Below are positions 49,984-62,303 of a DNA stretch of 64,000 nucleotides, in pieces; position 1 is the stretch's first letter; each line of letters begins with the position of its first letter. The translations under genes were made by a program, and so were the position numbers. A model generated the notes under the pieces. That model had not been told where the DNA came from and made no database searches. It was given only the letters and a program-made list of their open reading frames with translations. The stretch comes from Vanessa cardui (lineage: Eukaryota > Arthropoda > Insecta > Lepidoptera > Nymphalidae), in the NCBI RefSeq assembly GCF_905220365.1, contig NC_061125.1, positions 11,549,831 through 11,613,830 on the forward strand. Direction: 5' to 3'.

Positions 49984-50127
49984 TAAAATGAAAATATACT
50001 TTATTAAAATAGGCTTTTTCAAACACTTTTGATGAATATGACCTTTCATTAACAAACAATATTAAATAAAGCTACCACTGCATCGTAATGCAGATTCTAC
50101 TGAGAAGAATGTGCAAGAAACTCAGTG
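49984..50127 (-). repeat. Family C LINE tail, diverged
   Basis: On the plus strand AAAATATACTTTATTAAAAT begins the reversed tail, followed by AATAAAGCTACCACTGCATC, AGATTCTACTGAGAAGAATG and CAAGAAACTCAGTG. Confidence 0.65.
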
Positions 50128-50407
50128 TATATATAATACATTCCGCTTGAAAATTAACAAGTATTAGCTCTATGCTTATTTATATATAAGCTTGTATTAA
50201 ATATTATTCCTTTATTACCAATGTATTTTTTAGAAATGATTTGAATTAATGAAGAGACAAATTTAAAAATATCTGAGGAATTTTATTATAGAAACGAATA
50301 ACTTGCCCCAAGAAGGATTTATTGACATTGGAATTGAAATAAAATTTAATGACAGCACTTACATGTCCTAATACTGATTAAATACTTTGTATCGTATTAA
50401 GAAACCA

Positions 50408-50663
50408 AGGTTCAAACCCAGGCAAGCACCGTTGATTCATGTGCTTAATTTGTCTTTATAATTCATCTCGTGCTCAGGGGCGAAGGAAAACTTCGTGGGG
50501 AAACCTGCATGTGACAAATTTCATAAAAATTCTGCCACATTTGTATTCCACCAAAACGCATTGGAACAGCGTGGTGGAATATGTTCCAAACCTTCTCCTC
50601 AAAGGGAGAGGAGGCCTTTAGCCCAACACTGGGAATTTACAGGCTGTTGTTGTTTGTTGTTGT
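50408..50663 (+). repeat. Family A SINE lacking the A box
   Basis: Begins within the head at AAGGTTCAAACCCAGGCAAG (intact B box) and continues through ATTCATCTCGTGCTC and AGCGTGGTGGAATATGTTCC to CAGGCTGTTGTTGTTTGTTG. It is well preserved and 5' truncated by about 45 bases. Confidence 0.88.
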
Positions 50664-51594
50664 CGGGATTGACCATGCAATTCTATTTCAGAACGATCGA
50701 TGTTAAAATTTCAGATTTTTATTTATATATTTAGCTTTCTTGATGTATAACATCGCGTTTACAAAAAAGCGAGTGACATATAAGATAATTTATATAAAAT
50801 GTGGTAGTATTTTTTCCGGATATAACACTTGACCGGATGGACGTTTAATAAAGATATACGTGTTCAATTCACTGAGAAATCTCGGCTATTCGACCAAAAG
50901 CCATGAGTTAGGATACAAAGTCATAAATGGGTATCGTGTTATATATACGTCATATACTCGTGATTTTCTTTAAGAGTGGTAGAAAATGGAAATAAACACT
51001 ACTACATGATTTTTGTAATTTAATGAATATTAATTTTGTGATACATATTTTTAAATATTATTTATAATATTTAGGACATTTAGTATAGTTTAATAATTCA
51101 TGGGTATCGTTCACTTTTTTATTTGTAAGGATTCCTTATGACAGATTCCTTATGACTCGAAGAATTCCCAAGTAGGATCGCTATCAGGCCGCAAAAGTCT
51201 ATCCACTACTAATTTGTGCAGTAAGTCTAAGCGACACATTGAACCCAAAATAAAGCGATAAGTGCATAGTTTAACAAATTACGACAACTTTGCCTCACCT
51301 TAATAATATGGAAAATAGTTATTACGTTAAGTTTCCTATTTTACATTTCCATATTAATATTAAGTAATTGCTTTAAAACAAATATAATAAAATACGCTGC
51401 TACCCTATATAACGGGAACATTAGCTTTCGCTAGCAATTAACGGTAAAATAGTAGCATTAGGGGCATAATCCATAACAACTTCCTACGTGTCATAAATGC
51501 TAAAGTTACGTTCACATAGCTGAAAATACCAAAACGCTGACGTTATGTACAATCTATATCAATATTATCCTGAATTTTGTATTTTAATTGTCAT
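50664..51594. other. Intergenic, no gene seen
   Basis: AT-rich sequence without recognised elements. Confidence 0.4.
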
Positions 51595-51604
51595 ATTTAT
51601 ACAA

Positions 51605-51903
51605 GAGAGCTGATATGGCCCAATGGTTAGAATGCGTACATAGTAACCGATGATTGCGGATTCAAACCCAGGCAAGCACCACCATGAATATTCATGTCCT
51701 TAATTTATGTGAATAATTCATCTCGTGTTCGGCTGTGAAGAAAAAAACATCAAAAAGGATGGAAATTTCATAGAAACTCTGATACATGTCTTTTCCTCCA
51801 ACCCGCATTGAAACAGCGTATGGAATATGTTCTAAACCCTCTCAAAGGAGAGGATGCCTTAGCTTAGCAGTGGGAAATTTACAGGTTGTTGTTGTTATTG
51901 TTA
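51605..51903 (+). repeat. Family A SINE, full length, short target duplication
   Basis: The head GATATGGCCCAATGGTTAGA and B box GATTCAAACCC are followed by the full body and a GTTGTTGTTATTGTTA tail. TTTATACAAG at 51595-51604 and TTGATACAAG at 51904-51913 match at nine of ten positions and are the likely target duplication. Confidence 0.88.
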
Positions 51904-51913
51904 TTGATACAAG

Positions 51914-53740
51914 TATATTAGAACAATCCGTTGAACACAATTTTCCATAAATATTTATAACACAATAGTTCAGCGGCTTACAAACTTCACTTTGTACGGA
52001 TGTGTTGTTTAATTTTACATAAATTACATATACCAACACAAAACATACTCAAAAAGAAAAATCCTGATTGAGGAAAAATTACATTTGAAACTGTCTTAAC
52101 GCGACTGAAACGTCGAGTGTTCCGTATTCCGCCCACTGTCACATTACTAGGCGGGCGGCAATATAAAACAATAAGCTTTCATTACTAAGCGATGCTTTAT
52201 GCTTCGTAAACACGCGAGTTACACGAACTCGACATGCGTCGTTCAATAATCATCTTTACCGTTATAAAGATACGGTTAAAAATTTGAATAATAAAATTTT
52301 GTTTACATGTTGGCCTCTTTTGATCGTAGGACGGAACGGGCTCGCAAATGTGTCGATTATTAGACCTAATCGTATCGCTGATTTTATTACTTGTACACAC
52401 AGCTGCATATTATAGCGTTAGCTTGTTGTTATGATAGGCTATTAGAAATTAGAGTACACCAATTTGGCTAACCAAAATTTGTCATCCGTAACGTAGAAAT
52501 ATTGTGTTGGAACTCAGAACGACAACGTAGATTTAATTAATTTCCATTCGAGATATATTTATGGAATAATAAAATCATTTACAAAATATCCAAATTACAT
52601 TATAAAATATGAAATATGTAATATTTCCTTGTTCTTCTTCATGGAACAAATGTTGTATCTATTTCAAATTAACTATAGAAACTCTTTTTTTTGTTTAAAC
52701 TGTATCTATATTAATTAATTTTAGGTAACTAATTACCACATTGTTTCGATTTTAATTTATTATTACATGTATTAAGAATTACTTGTGTGATGTGTGATGA
52801 GCAGAGCTGCTATTTTTAAATACTGTTTTTTTTTTTTCGTTAAAAGTAGAACTATTTTTATTAATAGTCTAATAATTATAATGTTCATGTTTTAATTGCA
52901 AAGGTGTCATAGATTATATAATACACAATGAATTTGTTAACGAAGCGTACTTTCATATTGGAATGAAACTGTTGTTTTATTTAATAATGTAATTGCTAGT
53001 AATTCCAACGCAGATGCAAAAGAAATAAAGGACAATTGTAAATGTTTATACTTGTGTTTGATATTCGTATCAGCTAATAACATTTTCAAATAAATAAAAT
53101 GAAATATTTGAACACATTGCGGTTTTTTTTTAAATGTTTTTATCATGTTTGTACTATTTATAAGCTATAAGGGATGCAGCCCTACTACCTATATGCCTAC
53201 TATATATGTTAATCGTAACACCACAGCCACACATGCCACGGCCGAGAGTCAATCCCTAACTTTCTGCACAATGTCGACTATCAGCAAAAGTTTACGAGTA
53301 ACTCGTAAATGACTATCAGAGACCCCTAAATTTAGAGGGGTTTTAAAAGATTAAAGCCATTAAACTTTTATGACCAACCGTATCACTGGAGCGGCAATAC
53401 CTATGATAAGGATAACTGGATTCATATTTCGTAACAATTTACTATAATAAAGTTTTCTGTTATATTAAATTAAGGACTTTTCAAAGTGATTCAGATATGA
53501 TATCAGATCTGTACATTGTTCAAAATTAATAATAAATTGCCATGATTGAATTCGTTATGGTTAGCAGTAATGCAGATATTTGTTTATTTTGTGTCACCTG
53601 TGACTGTTATTGAAAGATGTGCTTTATTAATGGATTTCTTTTTGTATTGTTTGTGTATGTGTTAGTGTGTGTTATGAATATTTCTTATCTGATTTATACT
53701 AATAGTAACATACAACTAAATTTACTGCATTTATTTACTT
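51914..53740. other. Intergenic, no gene seen
   Basis: AT-rich, with a more balanced stretch at 52080-52420 that has no recognised coding content. Confidence 0.45.
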
Positions 53741-54005
53741 TGTAGTAGGTTTTTACTCAAACCCGTACCTATAAGTACCACCCACTCAACAATATATTGA
53801 GTGGATTGAGTGGACAATATTATGCATAGATATTCTACCGCCATACAGTAGTACTCCGTATTGTGGAGTGCGGTTTGAAGAATAAGCAAGCTAGTGTACA
53901 AGGGACATATCATCTAAGTTCCCAAAGTTGGTGGCGCAATGGGGAATGTTAGAAATGGTTAATATTACTGCGCCATTGTATGGTGGTGTCTACTTACCAA
54001 CTTAG
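53741..54005 (+). repeat. Family B SINE-like repeat with a short internal duplication
   Basis: CAAACCCGTACC, TAAGTACCACCCACTCAACA, ATATTCTACCGCCATACAGT and AAGTTGGTGGCGCAATGGGG follow the family. A roughly 40-base extra segment with two GAGTGGA words (about 53799-53815) interrupts the normal CACTCATCAGATATTCTACC junction. Confidence 0.7.
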
Positions 54006-54104
54006 AGGACGTTTCAGGACACTGAACATACATTTATAACCATAGTTAAGCATTTTTGTTATATAATATTCGGAATTTCAATCATTGCATAAATTATTTT
54101 GCAA

Positions 54105-54146
54105 CCAATTTATTTTCATGTAAAAAATTACATGAAAACATATTGG
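54105..54146. repeat. Long imperfect inverted repeat
   Basis: CCAATTTATTTTCATGTAA pairs with TTACATGAAAACATATTGG: the inner 11 bp and outer 5 bp are perfect, separated by a 3-base mismatch, with a 4-base loop. Confidence 0.6.
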
Positions 54147-55715
54147 TAATACCATTTTCAAAAACTTTTTCGTTGCGGTAAACTGTTTCTCTTTTCTATT
54201 TTTAATCGTTTTACGAGTAATATATCCGACGTGTGAGATTATTTTTTGACATATGTCATGTATGACGTATGTATGCGTTTGTCACGTTTTTCAATAAAAT
54301 GATAACAGTATAGAAAAAAATAAGCTATGTATGTATATTAAAATTATAATGGATTTGATTCGTAACCATTAATTTAAGAGTCACGTGTCGCCTGAGTCAT
54401 GACTGCAAAAGGTAATACATTTTCAATAAAAATCTATAATTGGTGCAAATTTCGAATTATACTTTATTCTATGGACTGAGCTTTTCCAAAAGCGCCCGCA
54501 TAATCACATCCCTAGTCGAACCAAATGGAAGAATAGTTCTTTGAGCCTTTGTATATTTAGTCGTATTGAGGTGCTGAATTAAAAGAACCTTTGTGAGCGA
54601 ATCTCTTTGTTAGTAATTATACTGACTATATAATATGTAGGAATAAAATACTTGTATTAGTTCTAGGGAAAGTTTAAAATTTTTCTCCTTTTTTTAGTAT
54701 TTTCAACACGATTACTATTCTACATATTATTAAAAAAATGCTTTAAGTTGCGAGGATAATAATGAATTTACAGACATAATAATATTTCATTTTAATATTT
54801 ATTCTATCGACAGACTAAGTTTAAACAAAATTAGTTGGTTATTGACCATTTGCCCCTTATTGGCCCAATTCTTTTATGCAAACCCTTATTTAGATTTAGG
54901 ACTGCAGTGTTAAAACCAAATTGAATCTAATCCCAACTCATATTATTGGTAACGGTAAATTAATAATATAAGGAATATTTTTATGATTCTGATTTTTACT
55001 ACTACTACTGATTCTTTGTATCTTTTCCAAATATGATTTAAAATTTATACCATGGACGGATAAATGCCACTTTTTGAGTAAGCAACAATACTAAGTATTG
55101 CTCTACTAAATACTCAAGTCTCTGCAGAAAAAAATAACCTTTGGTGTATATTTCATTTATTTTTATTTTAGTGTTCCATATTTTTATTAGCAGCCAGCAA
55201 CACAATTAAAGTTATTCGCAATTCAAATAAATATAATAACACGATATAAAAACTTTAACAACCAAAACTGCAAGTTGATTTTAAATTCCAGTTAAAAAAA
55301 CAAATCTGATGCTAACGAGCCGCAAACAATTACGTATCGGAAAACCCGTTAAACAATAGTCTTATCATCGAAACCAAATATTGGGAATTTAATTAACAGC
55401 TTATGACTAAAACAATGAGCCCATTTTTGACACTAAATAATTCCATGATAAATTCGCCGTGATTAATGTGCGGATTGTAAATTATGCTTGTATTATTCAT
55501 ACTGTCGCCATACGCTCAAACATATTATGTCAGAATGCATATCGTTTTCATCGGAACTGGAATTTAAATTAACTCGACGCTTTGTTATTTACGAGTGGTT
55601 ATCTAATACTGTTAATTTCAATGATGTAATTTATTACTTACGTTTTGATTTTAGGCAAATTTGTTATTGAGCTTTGAAATGTTCACTGGGCTACTGTAAA
55701 AATAGCATTTGTAAA
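54147..55715. other. Intergenic, no gene seen
   Basis: AT-rich sequence without recognised elements. Confidence 0.45.
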
Positions 55716-55852
55716 TTGTATTGCTGTGTTCCGGTCTCAAGGGTCAGTGAGCCTGTGTAATTACGGACACAAGGAATCTTAGGTCATTGACGGCGTTTTG
55801 ATGACGTTGTAAATAATATGGCTTATATACCTTTATAGCCTCATTGTCCGAC
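55716..55852 (+). repeat. Family B SINE-like repeat, fragment
   Basis: TTGCTGTGTTCCGGTCTCAA, GGTCAGTGAGCCTGTGTAAT and ACACAAGGAATCTTAGG match the family middle; both ends are lost. Confidence 0.6.
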
Positions 55853-56371
55853 ATTAATAAAATATAATATATCGTAATTGTTTTCCGATATTGAATTATT
55901 CAGTACATGTGCCTGATTGATATTATAAATTTAAATTTCTTTTGATGTTTTACTGTTAGGGATATCTATACATATAATTTAATTGAAGTGTCTGTTTATA
56001 TAATGAAAAGCTGATTAATATATAATTAATAAATTATAGTAAAACTGGCGAACCGAGTAATAACGTTTTTGTTAGATTCAAAGTCGCATGAAGTTGCAGG
56101 CATAGCTAAATAAACTAGCTATAAGTACACATATACTCGTACTTCTTTTTGCGCACGTGCGACATATATATGTACATATATACCTAAAAAAACTAATAAA
56201 AAAATCATACGGATTGTGACATTAATTAAATATTTACAAATAATTATTTAATTATAAAAAAATGTTTTTTTTTTTATTAATTATGGACATAATACAACAT
56301 GATTATTCCAGTGGAGTGTTCCAGATTATGTTATATTAAAAAAAAAACAAACAAACTTATATATCGAAACA

Positions 56372-56693
56372 TCTATAGACTAAAAAAAAGTCACAGTCTA
56401 TAAATTACCCACTTCTGGGCTAAGGCCTCCTCTTCCATTAAGGAGACGGTTTGAAATATTCCACCACGCTGTTCCAATGCGGGTTGGTGGAATGCACATG
56501 TGGCAGAATTTCAATAAAGTTAGACACATGCAGGTTTCCTCATGATGTTTTTCTTCACCGCCGAGCACGAGATGAATTATAAACACAAATTAAGCACATA
56601 TCTATAGAGGTGCTTGCCTGGGTTTGAACCCGAAATCATCGATTAAGATGCACGCGTTCTAACCACTGGGCCATATCAGCTCTCTATAGACTA
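56372..56693 (-). repeat. Family A SINE with 11-bp target duplication
   Basis: The SINE (56383-56682) is flanked by TCTATAGACTA at 56372-56382 and 56683-56693, a perfect 11-bp duplication. The A-run just inside the left copy is the 3' tail of the minus-strand insert. The head at the right ends AACCACTGGGCCATATCAGC and the B box (GGTTTGAACCC on the plus strand) is intact. The full structure and perfect duplication indicate a recent insertion. Confidence 0.93.
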
Positions 56694-57220
56694 CGAGTAT
56701 TTAGCTGGCGTTTTACTTTTAGGCTGGTTCCACGATTTATGACATAAAACAGTCTGCATTATTTAGATTGCGATTTATGTAGGTCAGAGGCTTTACAATG
56801 CAGCTATTAACTAACTATTGCCTGAACACGCTATTGGTAAAGTGGGTCGTCATTTTCAATCACCGAATGGCACTCCGCTCGCACCCTGTATTTTCAATAC
56901 AGATGGACTTTAAATCACGTAATGCAATCGGTTTTGCCTTTTCGACACAAACAATGTTAATTGATTGGGATTATTGTTAAATACTTGAATGATCAATCTA
57001 TGTATGTTTATTTGATAGGAAATTGCATGATTGTTTTTTTAATTAATTTCCTTTTAGACTTAATGTAGAGTTAGGATATTTGGACATAATATTTTAATCT
57101 ATCAATGGTTTAGTTAAACATGATGGTAATGCTTTGTTTGTGCGTTTTTATATTAGGTAATAATAAAACGAAACGTACTATTATAAATTAATTGTAAATA
57201 TTAAATTCTGTTCATAATTT
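56694..57220. other. Intergenic, no gene seen
   Basis: Mostly AT-rich, with a slightly balanced patch at 56830-56950. Confidence 0.4.
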
Positions 57221-57512
57221 ACTTGGTGGTAGGGCTTTGTGCAAACCCGCCTCGGTAGGTACCACAAACTCATCAGATTTTCTACCGCTAAACAACAGTA
57301 CCCAGTATTGTTGTGTTCCGGTTTGAAGGGTGAATGAGACAGTGTAACCACAGGTACAAGGGACATAGCATCTTATTTCCCAAGGTTAGAGGCGCATTGA
57401 CGATGTAAGGAATAGTTAATATTTGTTACAGCGTCATTGTCCATGGGTGATGGTGACTACTTATCATCAGGTGGCCCATATGCTCGTCCGCCAATCTATT
57501 TCATAAAAAAAA
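57221..57512 (+). repeat. Family B SINE-like repeat, reference full-length copy
   Basis: ACTTGGTGGTAGGGCTTTGT, CTCGGTAGGTACCACAAACT, TTGTTGTGTTCCGGTTTGAA, AAGGGACATAGCATCTTATT, CATCAGGTGGCCCATATGCT and CGTCCGCCAATC, ending in an A-run. All segments are present in order, so it defines the family in this window. No tRNA-like box is evident, so its class is left open. Confidence 0.85.
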
Positions 57513-57800
57513 TTACATTTCATCCACCTACTGCATATAAAATCTTAAAATTTTGTGTTATTACTTTAAGTTTATGTTGTCACTATTTGCCTATTTTTCC
57601 TGCATGTATACCGTTGTATGTAGTGTAGAATTTTTTAAGCTTTGATTATTTTTAAATCGTCATTTGCTGATTATTAACAGCGCTGCAGTTTTTCACAATA
57701 ATATAATTATACGATATGTTAGTCGTTTAAGCCCATATAATACAGAGTATGCTATTATAGCTACAAACATTTTTATCTGGGTTCAAATTCAATCCATACA

Positions 57801-58105
57801 AACACAACATCAACAACAACCTGTTAATTTCCCACTGCTGGACTAAGGGCCTCCTCTAACTTTGAGGAGAAGGTTTGGAACATATTTCATCACGCTGTTC
57901 CAATGCGGGTTGGTGGAATACATATGTGGTTGAATTTCTATGAAATTTGGAACAGGCAGGTTTCCTCAAGATTTTTTCCTTCACCGCCGAGAACGAGATG
58001 CATTATAAACCCAAATTAAGAACATAAATATTCAGTGCTGCCTGGGCTTGAAACCCGAATCATCGGTTAAGATGCACGCATTCCAACCACTGGGCCATCT
58101 CGCCT
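57801..58105 (-). repeat. Family A tRNA-derived SINE, full length
   Basis: The tail ACATCAACAACAACCTGTTA, body CACGCTGTTCCAATGCGGGT and head TCCAACCACTGGGCCATCTC are all present. The B box is slightly altered (GGGCTTGAAACCCG on the plus strand). Confidence 0.88.
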
Positions 58106-59190
58106 TTAAAAATTTAGGTAAATTCTATACAAATCAAATGAACTGTTTTAGTTTATAAATAGCATTTGTTAATTAAAGAATTTTTATAGCTATACTTTTT
58201 CATTATAGATTAATCTCATCCGTATGTGTTTTAATAATGATAATGCTGATGCGTTATCTTTACCTCTATGAATATCTTAACTGGAATTTTTATCTAATCC
58301 AGTTCGAAGCCAAGTTCATTTCTCAAAGTGTTATTTATAAACATATCTTATACGGATATCTTAATTTATGTTACTCGAGTTCGTCTTAATATTGAGTTTT
58401 AATCGATTCGATATCAATGTTGTTTTTCAAAGCATATCGATGTTTTAATTAAACTATGCGATACGACTTATCCAATTTTAAAAATAGAAAAATGTATTCC
58501 AATTTTGAATCTTGTATCACTTAATTTTATCCATTATTGATAATACAATATACAGTGATAAGAACGTTAGTATTTAGGAATACACTTTGTTGAATAAATT
58601 ACAAATAAAAACTAATCAAAATGAATTTACTCAACAAAGTCTGTCCTAATGGCAGCGTAGCTACCGTCTACGGGTGGCCGGATTTCAATTTCAATTCGGG
58701 ACGGTAATTGGAATGGCCATTTTTGTGAACACATTGAATTTGTTGTTTTTTCTAATCCAATATGTAACTGGTTCGCTTATAATCGAATACAACTATACGA
58801 GTTAAGCGATAGCAGCCGTGATGCTGCATCATTTGGAATGATAGAACTTCAACTGTTTTTGAGAAAGTTTTTTATAAAAGTTTATAGGATTATATACTCT
58901 ATGATTAAAGGAAGAGAGACGATATTCATATTTACAATGAAATTACACATATATATTCGTTTTTGATTCACTTGAGATCGAAAACGAATATACTATTTGT
59001 TGAATGTACTTAATTTGCTATACATTGTGGCCAAAGCAGTAGGTACATAATCATCTCTAGTAAAACCTTACTATGATATAAGGTTCTTATCTTGACATTT
59101 TTTTTACCATGTATATATAAGCTATTATTATTTAAAGTAAATACAATAGTTCCAAGTAAATATGACATGTACTTTAAAATATATGATAAA
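58106..59190. other. Intergenic, candidate regulatory block
   Basis: No gene seen. The interval 58590-58850 is unique and more balanced (around AGCGTAGCTACCGTCTACGG). Confidence 0.4.
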
Positions 59191-59405
59191 ACTAGCTGGG
59201 TCCGCGACAATACACGCGTTTTAATTAAACAAAAAAAAAAAAATATTGTAACCTAAGTTACTTCCTATTATATAAGTTATATGCCAGTGAAAGTCCCGTT
59301 AAAATCGGTCCAGCCGTTCCAGAGATTAGCCGGAACAAACAGACGGACAGACCGACAAAAATTCTAAAATTTGTTTTTTTGATATATGTACCGTGTGTAA
59401 AATAT
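59191..59405 (+). repeat. Interspersed repeat (AGTGAAAGTCCCGTTAAAAT type)
   Basis: Starts at ACTAGCTGGGTCCGCGAC and contains AGTGAAAGTCCCGTTAAAAT, GGTCCAGCCGTTCCAGAGAT and the polypurine run AACAAACAGACGGACAGACC. I recall this as a common lepidopteran repeat; class uncertain. Confidence 0.6.
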
Positions 59406-59844
59406 ATAAGCATTGAGTAAAAAAGGGCTATTTTAATATTACGAACAGATACTCCAATTTTATTAAATGTATAGATATTCCAAGAATACGTATTCCCACA
59501 AATGTTCCTACTTAATAAATTATGTTTGTAGTTTTATATAGCAACGAAGCAATACAGTTCACTAGCTGTTTTATATTTAATCCAAATAAAATTAGGCAAT
59601 GGTATCTATTAACGGCGTTGAATATTCTATAATGCAAAAATATTTAAGCTTGTACACGGTTTTACTATTGACTCAATTTCATAATCCAATGTAATGGTAA
59701 AGTGATACGGCAGATTTAACACGGGTACCGAATTATGGGTTTGTATTGTGTAAACTATGCCTAATTCGTAAATCAACTGTCGTTCGTTGTACAATCTTAT
59801 GAACTACTAATAGTCGCACGCGTTTTAGGGTGCTGGTTGCCATG

Positions 59845-59945
59845 TGTACGGCAAAAAAAAGTAGCCTATATCCTTTTTCGGAGTTCAAGTTTGCTTCATA
59901 CCAAATTTCATCAAATTCGGTTCTGCGGTTTGGTCGTGAAATATA
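59845..59945 (+). repeat. Interspersed repeat (AAAAGTAGCCTATATCC type)
   Basis: AAAAGTAGCCTATATCC, CATACCAAATTTCATCAAAT and CGGTTCTGCGGTTTGGTCGT form a unit I recall as frequent in moth and butterfly genomes. Confidence 0.6.
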
Positions 59946-61425
59946 TTAATACTGATCTATGTAGCTAACAACTCAGCTGTTTTATAAGCCTTACGCTTGT
60001 CTAAAGTCCACACGAACGATCAATTTAAGTTTAATATATAAATAGAATCCTATTTGAAATTGTGATTTAGCACAACAAACAGATCGCAACTTGATTTCTG
60101 ATCTCTAAGCTAATTTTTCACGAGCGAACACAATTCCGAGGTGACAGGGCAATCTTTGAAAGTACCTAGTCACAGAGTAACCAGATTCCCTCGCGACTTG
60201 CACTGGTCAAAGCAATTGCAATCTCTTCTAGTACATTTCCAATATCAATTGTCGGAATGACAAAGGGAAAAATTGTCAAATATTTATACATGTAACCATT
60301 TATATTCAGACTGTATACAATATATTTTCGAAGGTTATTTTATTAGTAAAAAAAATTAAGTGATTTACAATTTTCCTAACATATTAGTCAATATGATGAT
60401 AATATGATGCTTGTAATTCTGTATAGGAAACTAATTTTTTTAATCAAATCTGTAATAAGCCAATAATCTTATGTAATATTTGAGAAGGAGCAAATTGTTC
60501 TAAATTTTTATATTTTTATAAAATCTAGAAAGTGATCCTAATATGAGACAGCATAAGGTACTTTTATTGTATATAGTTGTATGATTTACTTATATTAAAA
60601 ATATTTTTGACGAAAAACACTTAAAAAACACATTGCACATATTGTTTTATTTAAGTATGTGTTGTGTCTCTTATTTTATGAGTATATAGAAATATAGTCA
60701 TCATCAGATCATATTATGATCACTTTGATCATAAATTGAGAAAACATGAACTTACCTGTCATGTGTCTTTTTTAATAGAAGTCATGCCATATTTTAATTA
60801 ATTATTGATATTAATATTTACCCGTCCTATTAAACTTACATCCTGTGTCAAAACCACAATAGCCCAAGGGATCAGGAGCAAAATTGCTTTTTATATCGTT
60901 AGGCTAAGCTATGTTTGGTTTTTACGTTGACGCTATTGACGTTTCAAAACTGAATAGATACAATATATAAAAATAATGAGAACATACTACAAGACAAATG
61001 TAATGTTTTATACGCTACGTTTTTAAAATGAAAACTACAATACTGAGTTAACATAAATATTTCGTTACGATAGTAGGTAGGTAGGTATTTTGTAACAAAT
61101 TAATTATATTAACATAAATTAAAACTATTTAAATGAACATTGGAATTGTTGAATTACAAAAAAATATATTCATAATTTATTTACTAATTTATTTCATCAG
61201 GTAGGCAGTATACCAAGAGGAAAATAACTTGTATGAAAAAGCTTGAAATTATTTACTTGGAATCTAGCCGTTTGAATTTAACATTACTCTTATGTAAAAA
61301 TTTCATTTATATATTAAGATATTATGTAGGAATTGACGAAATACAGTAAGTGTTACTTGTTGAAGACGATGGGATCGTGTTTGCAACTTCTGCATCATTA
61401 GGCAGCTATTGAGACTGCCTAGCTG
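59946..61425. other. Intergenic, no gene seen
   Basis: AT-rich sequence without recognised elements. Confidence 0.45.
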
Positions 61426-61860
61426 TTTTCAACCGACTTCCAAAAGGAGGAGGTTATCAATTCGTCTGTATTTTTTTTTTATGTTTGTTACCTCATAACT
61501 TTTTACTGGGTGGACCGATTTTGAAATTTTTTTTTTGTTTGAAAGGTAGTGCTTCCCGTGGGGGCCCCTTTTTTTTTCAGATAATGGTATCCGTATGAAA
61601 ACGACATAAGTCTTAAATTTGCATTATGTATATGCGCGACAAATAGGTGAATAACTCAAAATCACGTTAACCAATTTTTCTTTTTTTATTATAAAGGATA
61701 TACTTTAAGGGTAGTTTGGTGAAAGTTTGGTAAGGTTCTGAGCACAGGATCCATGACAAATTAAGGGAACGGGAGGGAACGGAACAATTCTGAGGAGCAC
61801 GTTAGCAATACTCGGTCGAATCTTTTATTTATGGGTTACTTGGATATTTGAATGACCTTC
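61426..61860 (+). repeat. Interspersed repeat (CAACCGACTTCCAAAAGGAGG type)
   Basis: CAACCGACTTCCAAAAGGAG, ACTTTTTACTGGGTGGACCG, AATAACTCAAAATCACGTTA, TGAGCACAGGATCCATGACA and ACTCGGTCGAATCTTTTATT occur in the order I recall from a widespread lepidopteran repeat. No ORF; class unknown. Confidence 0.65.
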
Positions 61861-62303
61861 CTGAACGTGGTTATGTTCATGTAATTGTCATAATCGAATA
61901 TTATAATCAACTATAACGCATCGTGCTGTCACAGTATAAACAACTGTTTGTGATTACTACGAAAATTAAATATCAATATTTCGTGACAACGTCGATAATT
62001 TGGAGTGAACTTTTCGAAAATAGTTTCAGTTTTTGTCAAAGAAATTAATAACAATTGTTTTTATTAAAATTCAATTGACTATTAAAGGAAATAACAAATT
62101 AAAAAAGTTAAACGTTAAACAGTGTGAAACAGTGTGTGAATTGTGCGTGGTTTTGAAGAAAACGCGTAAGATCTTAGTAACTTAGCCGCACTTACGACTT
62201 TTTGGTCGTTAATCCGAGTGCGTTTAACCATCCGCGCTGCACTTGAAGCATTAATTAAATAATACTCCAGCTGATTTCTACCTGCATTATTTCAAATAAC
62301 ATA
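61861..62303 (+). other. Probable 5' UTR of the LINE
   Basis: Leads directly into LINE ORF1. From about 62110 it is richer in CpG (ACTTAGCCGCACTTACGACT, CATCCGCGCTGCACTTGAAG) and holds a tandem AAACAGTGTG pair at 62117-62136. LINEs of this type carry an internal promoter in this position, but the exact 5' end is not visible. Confidence 0.45.
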
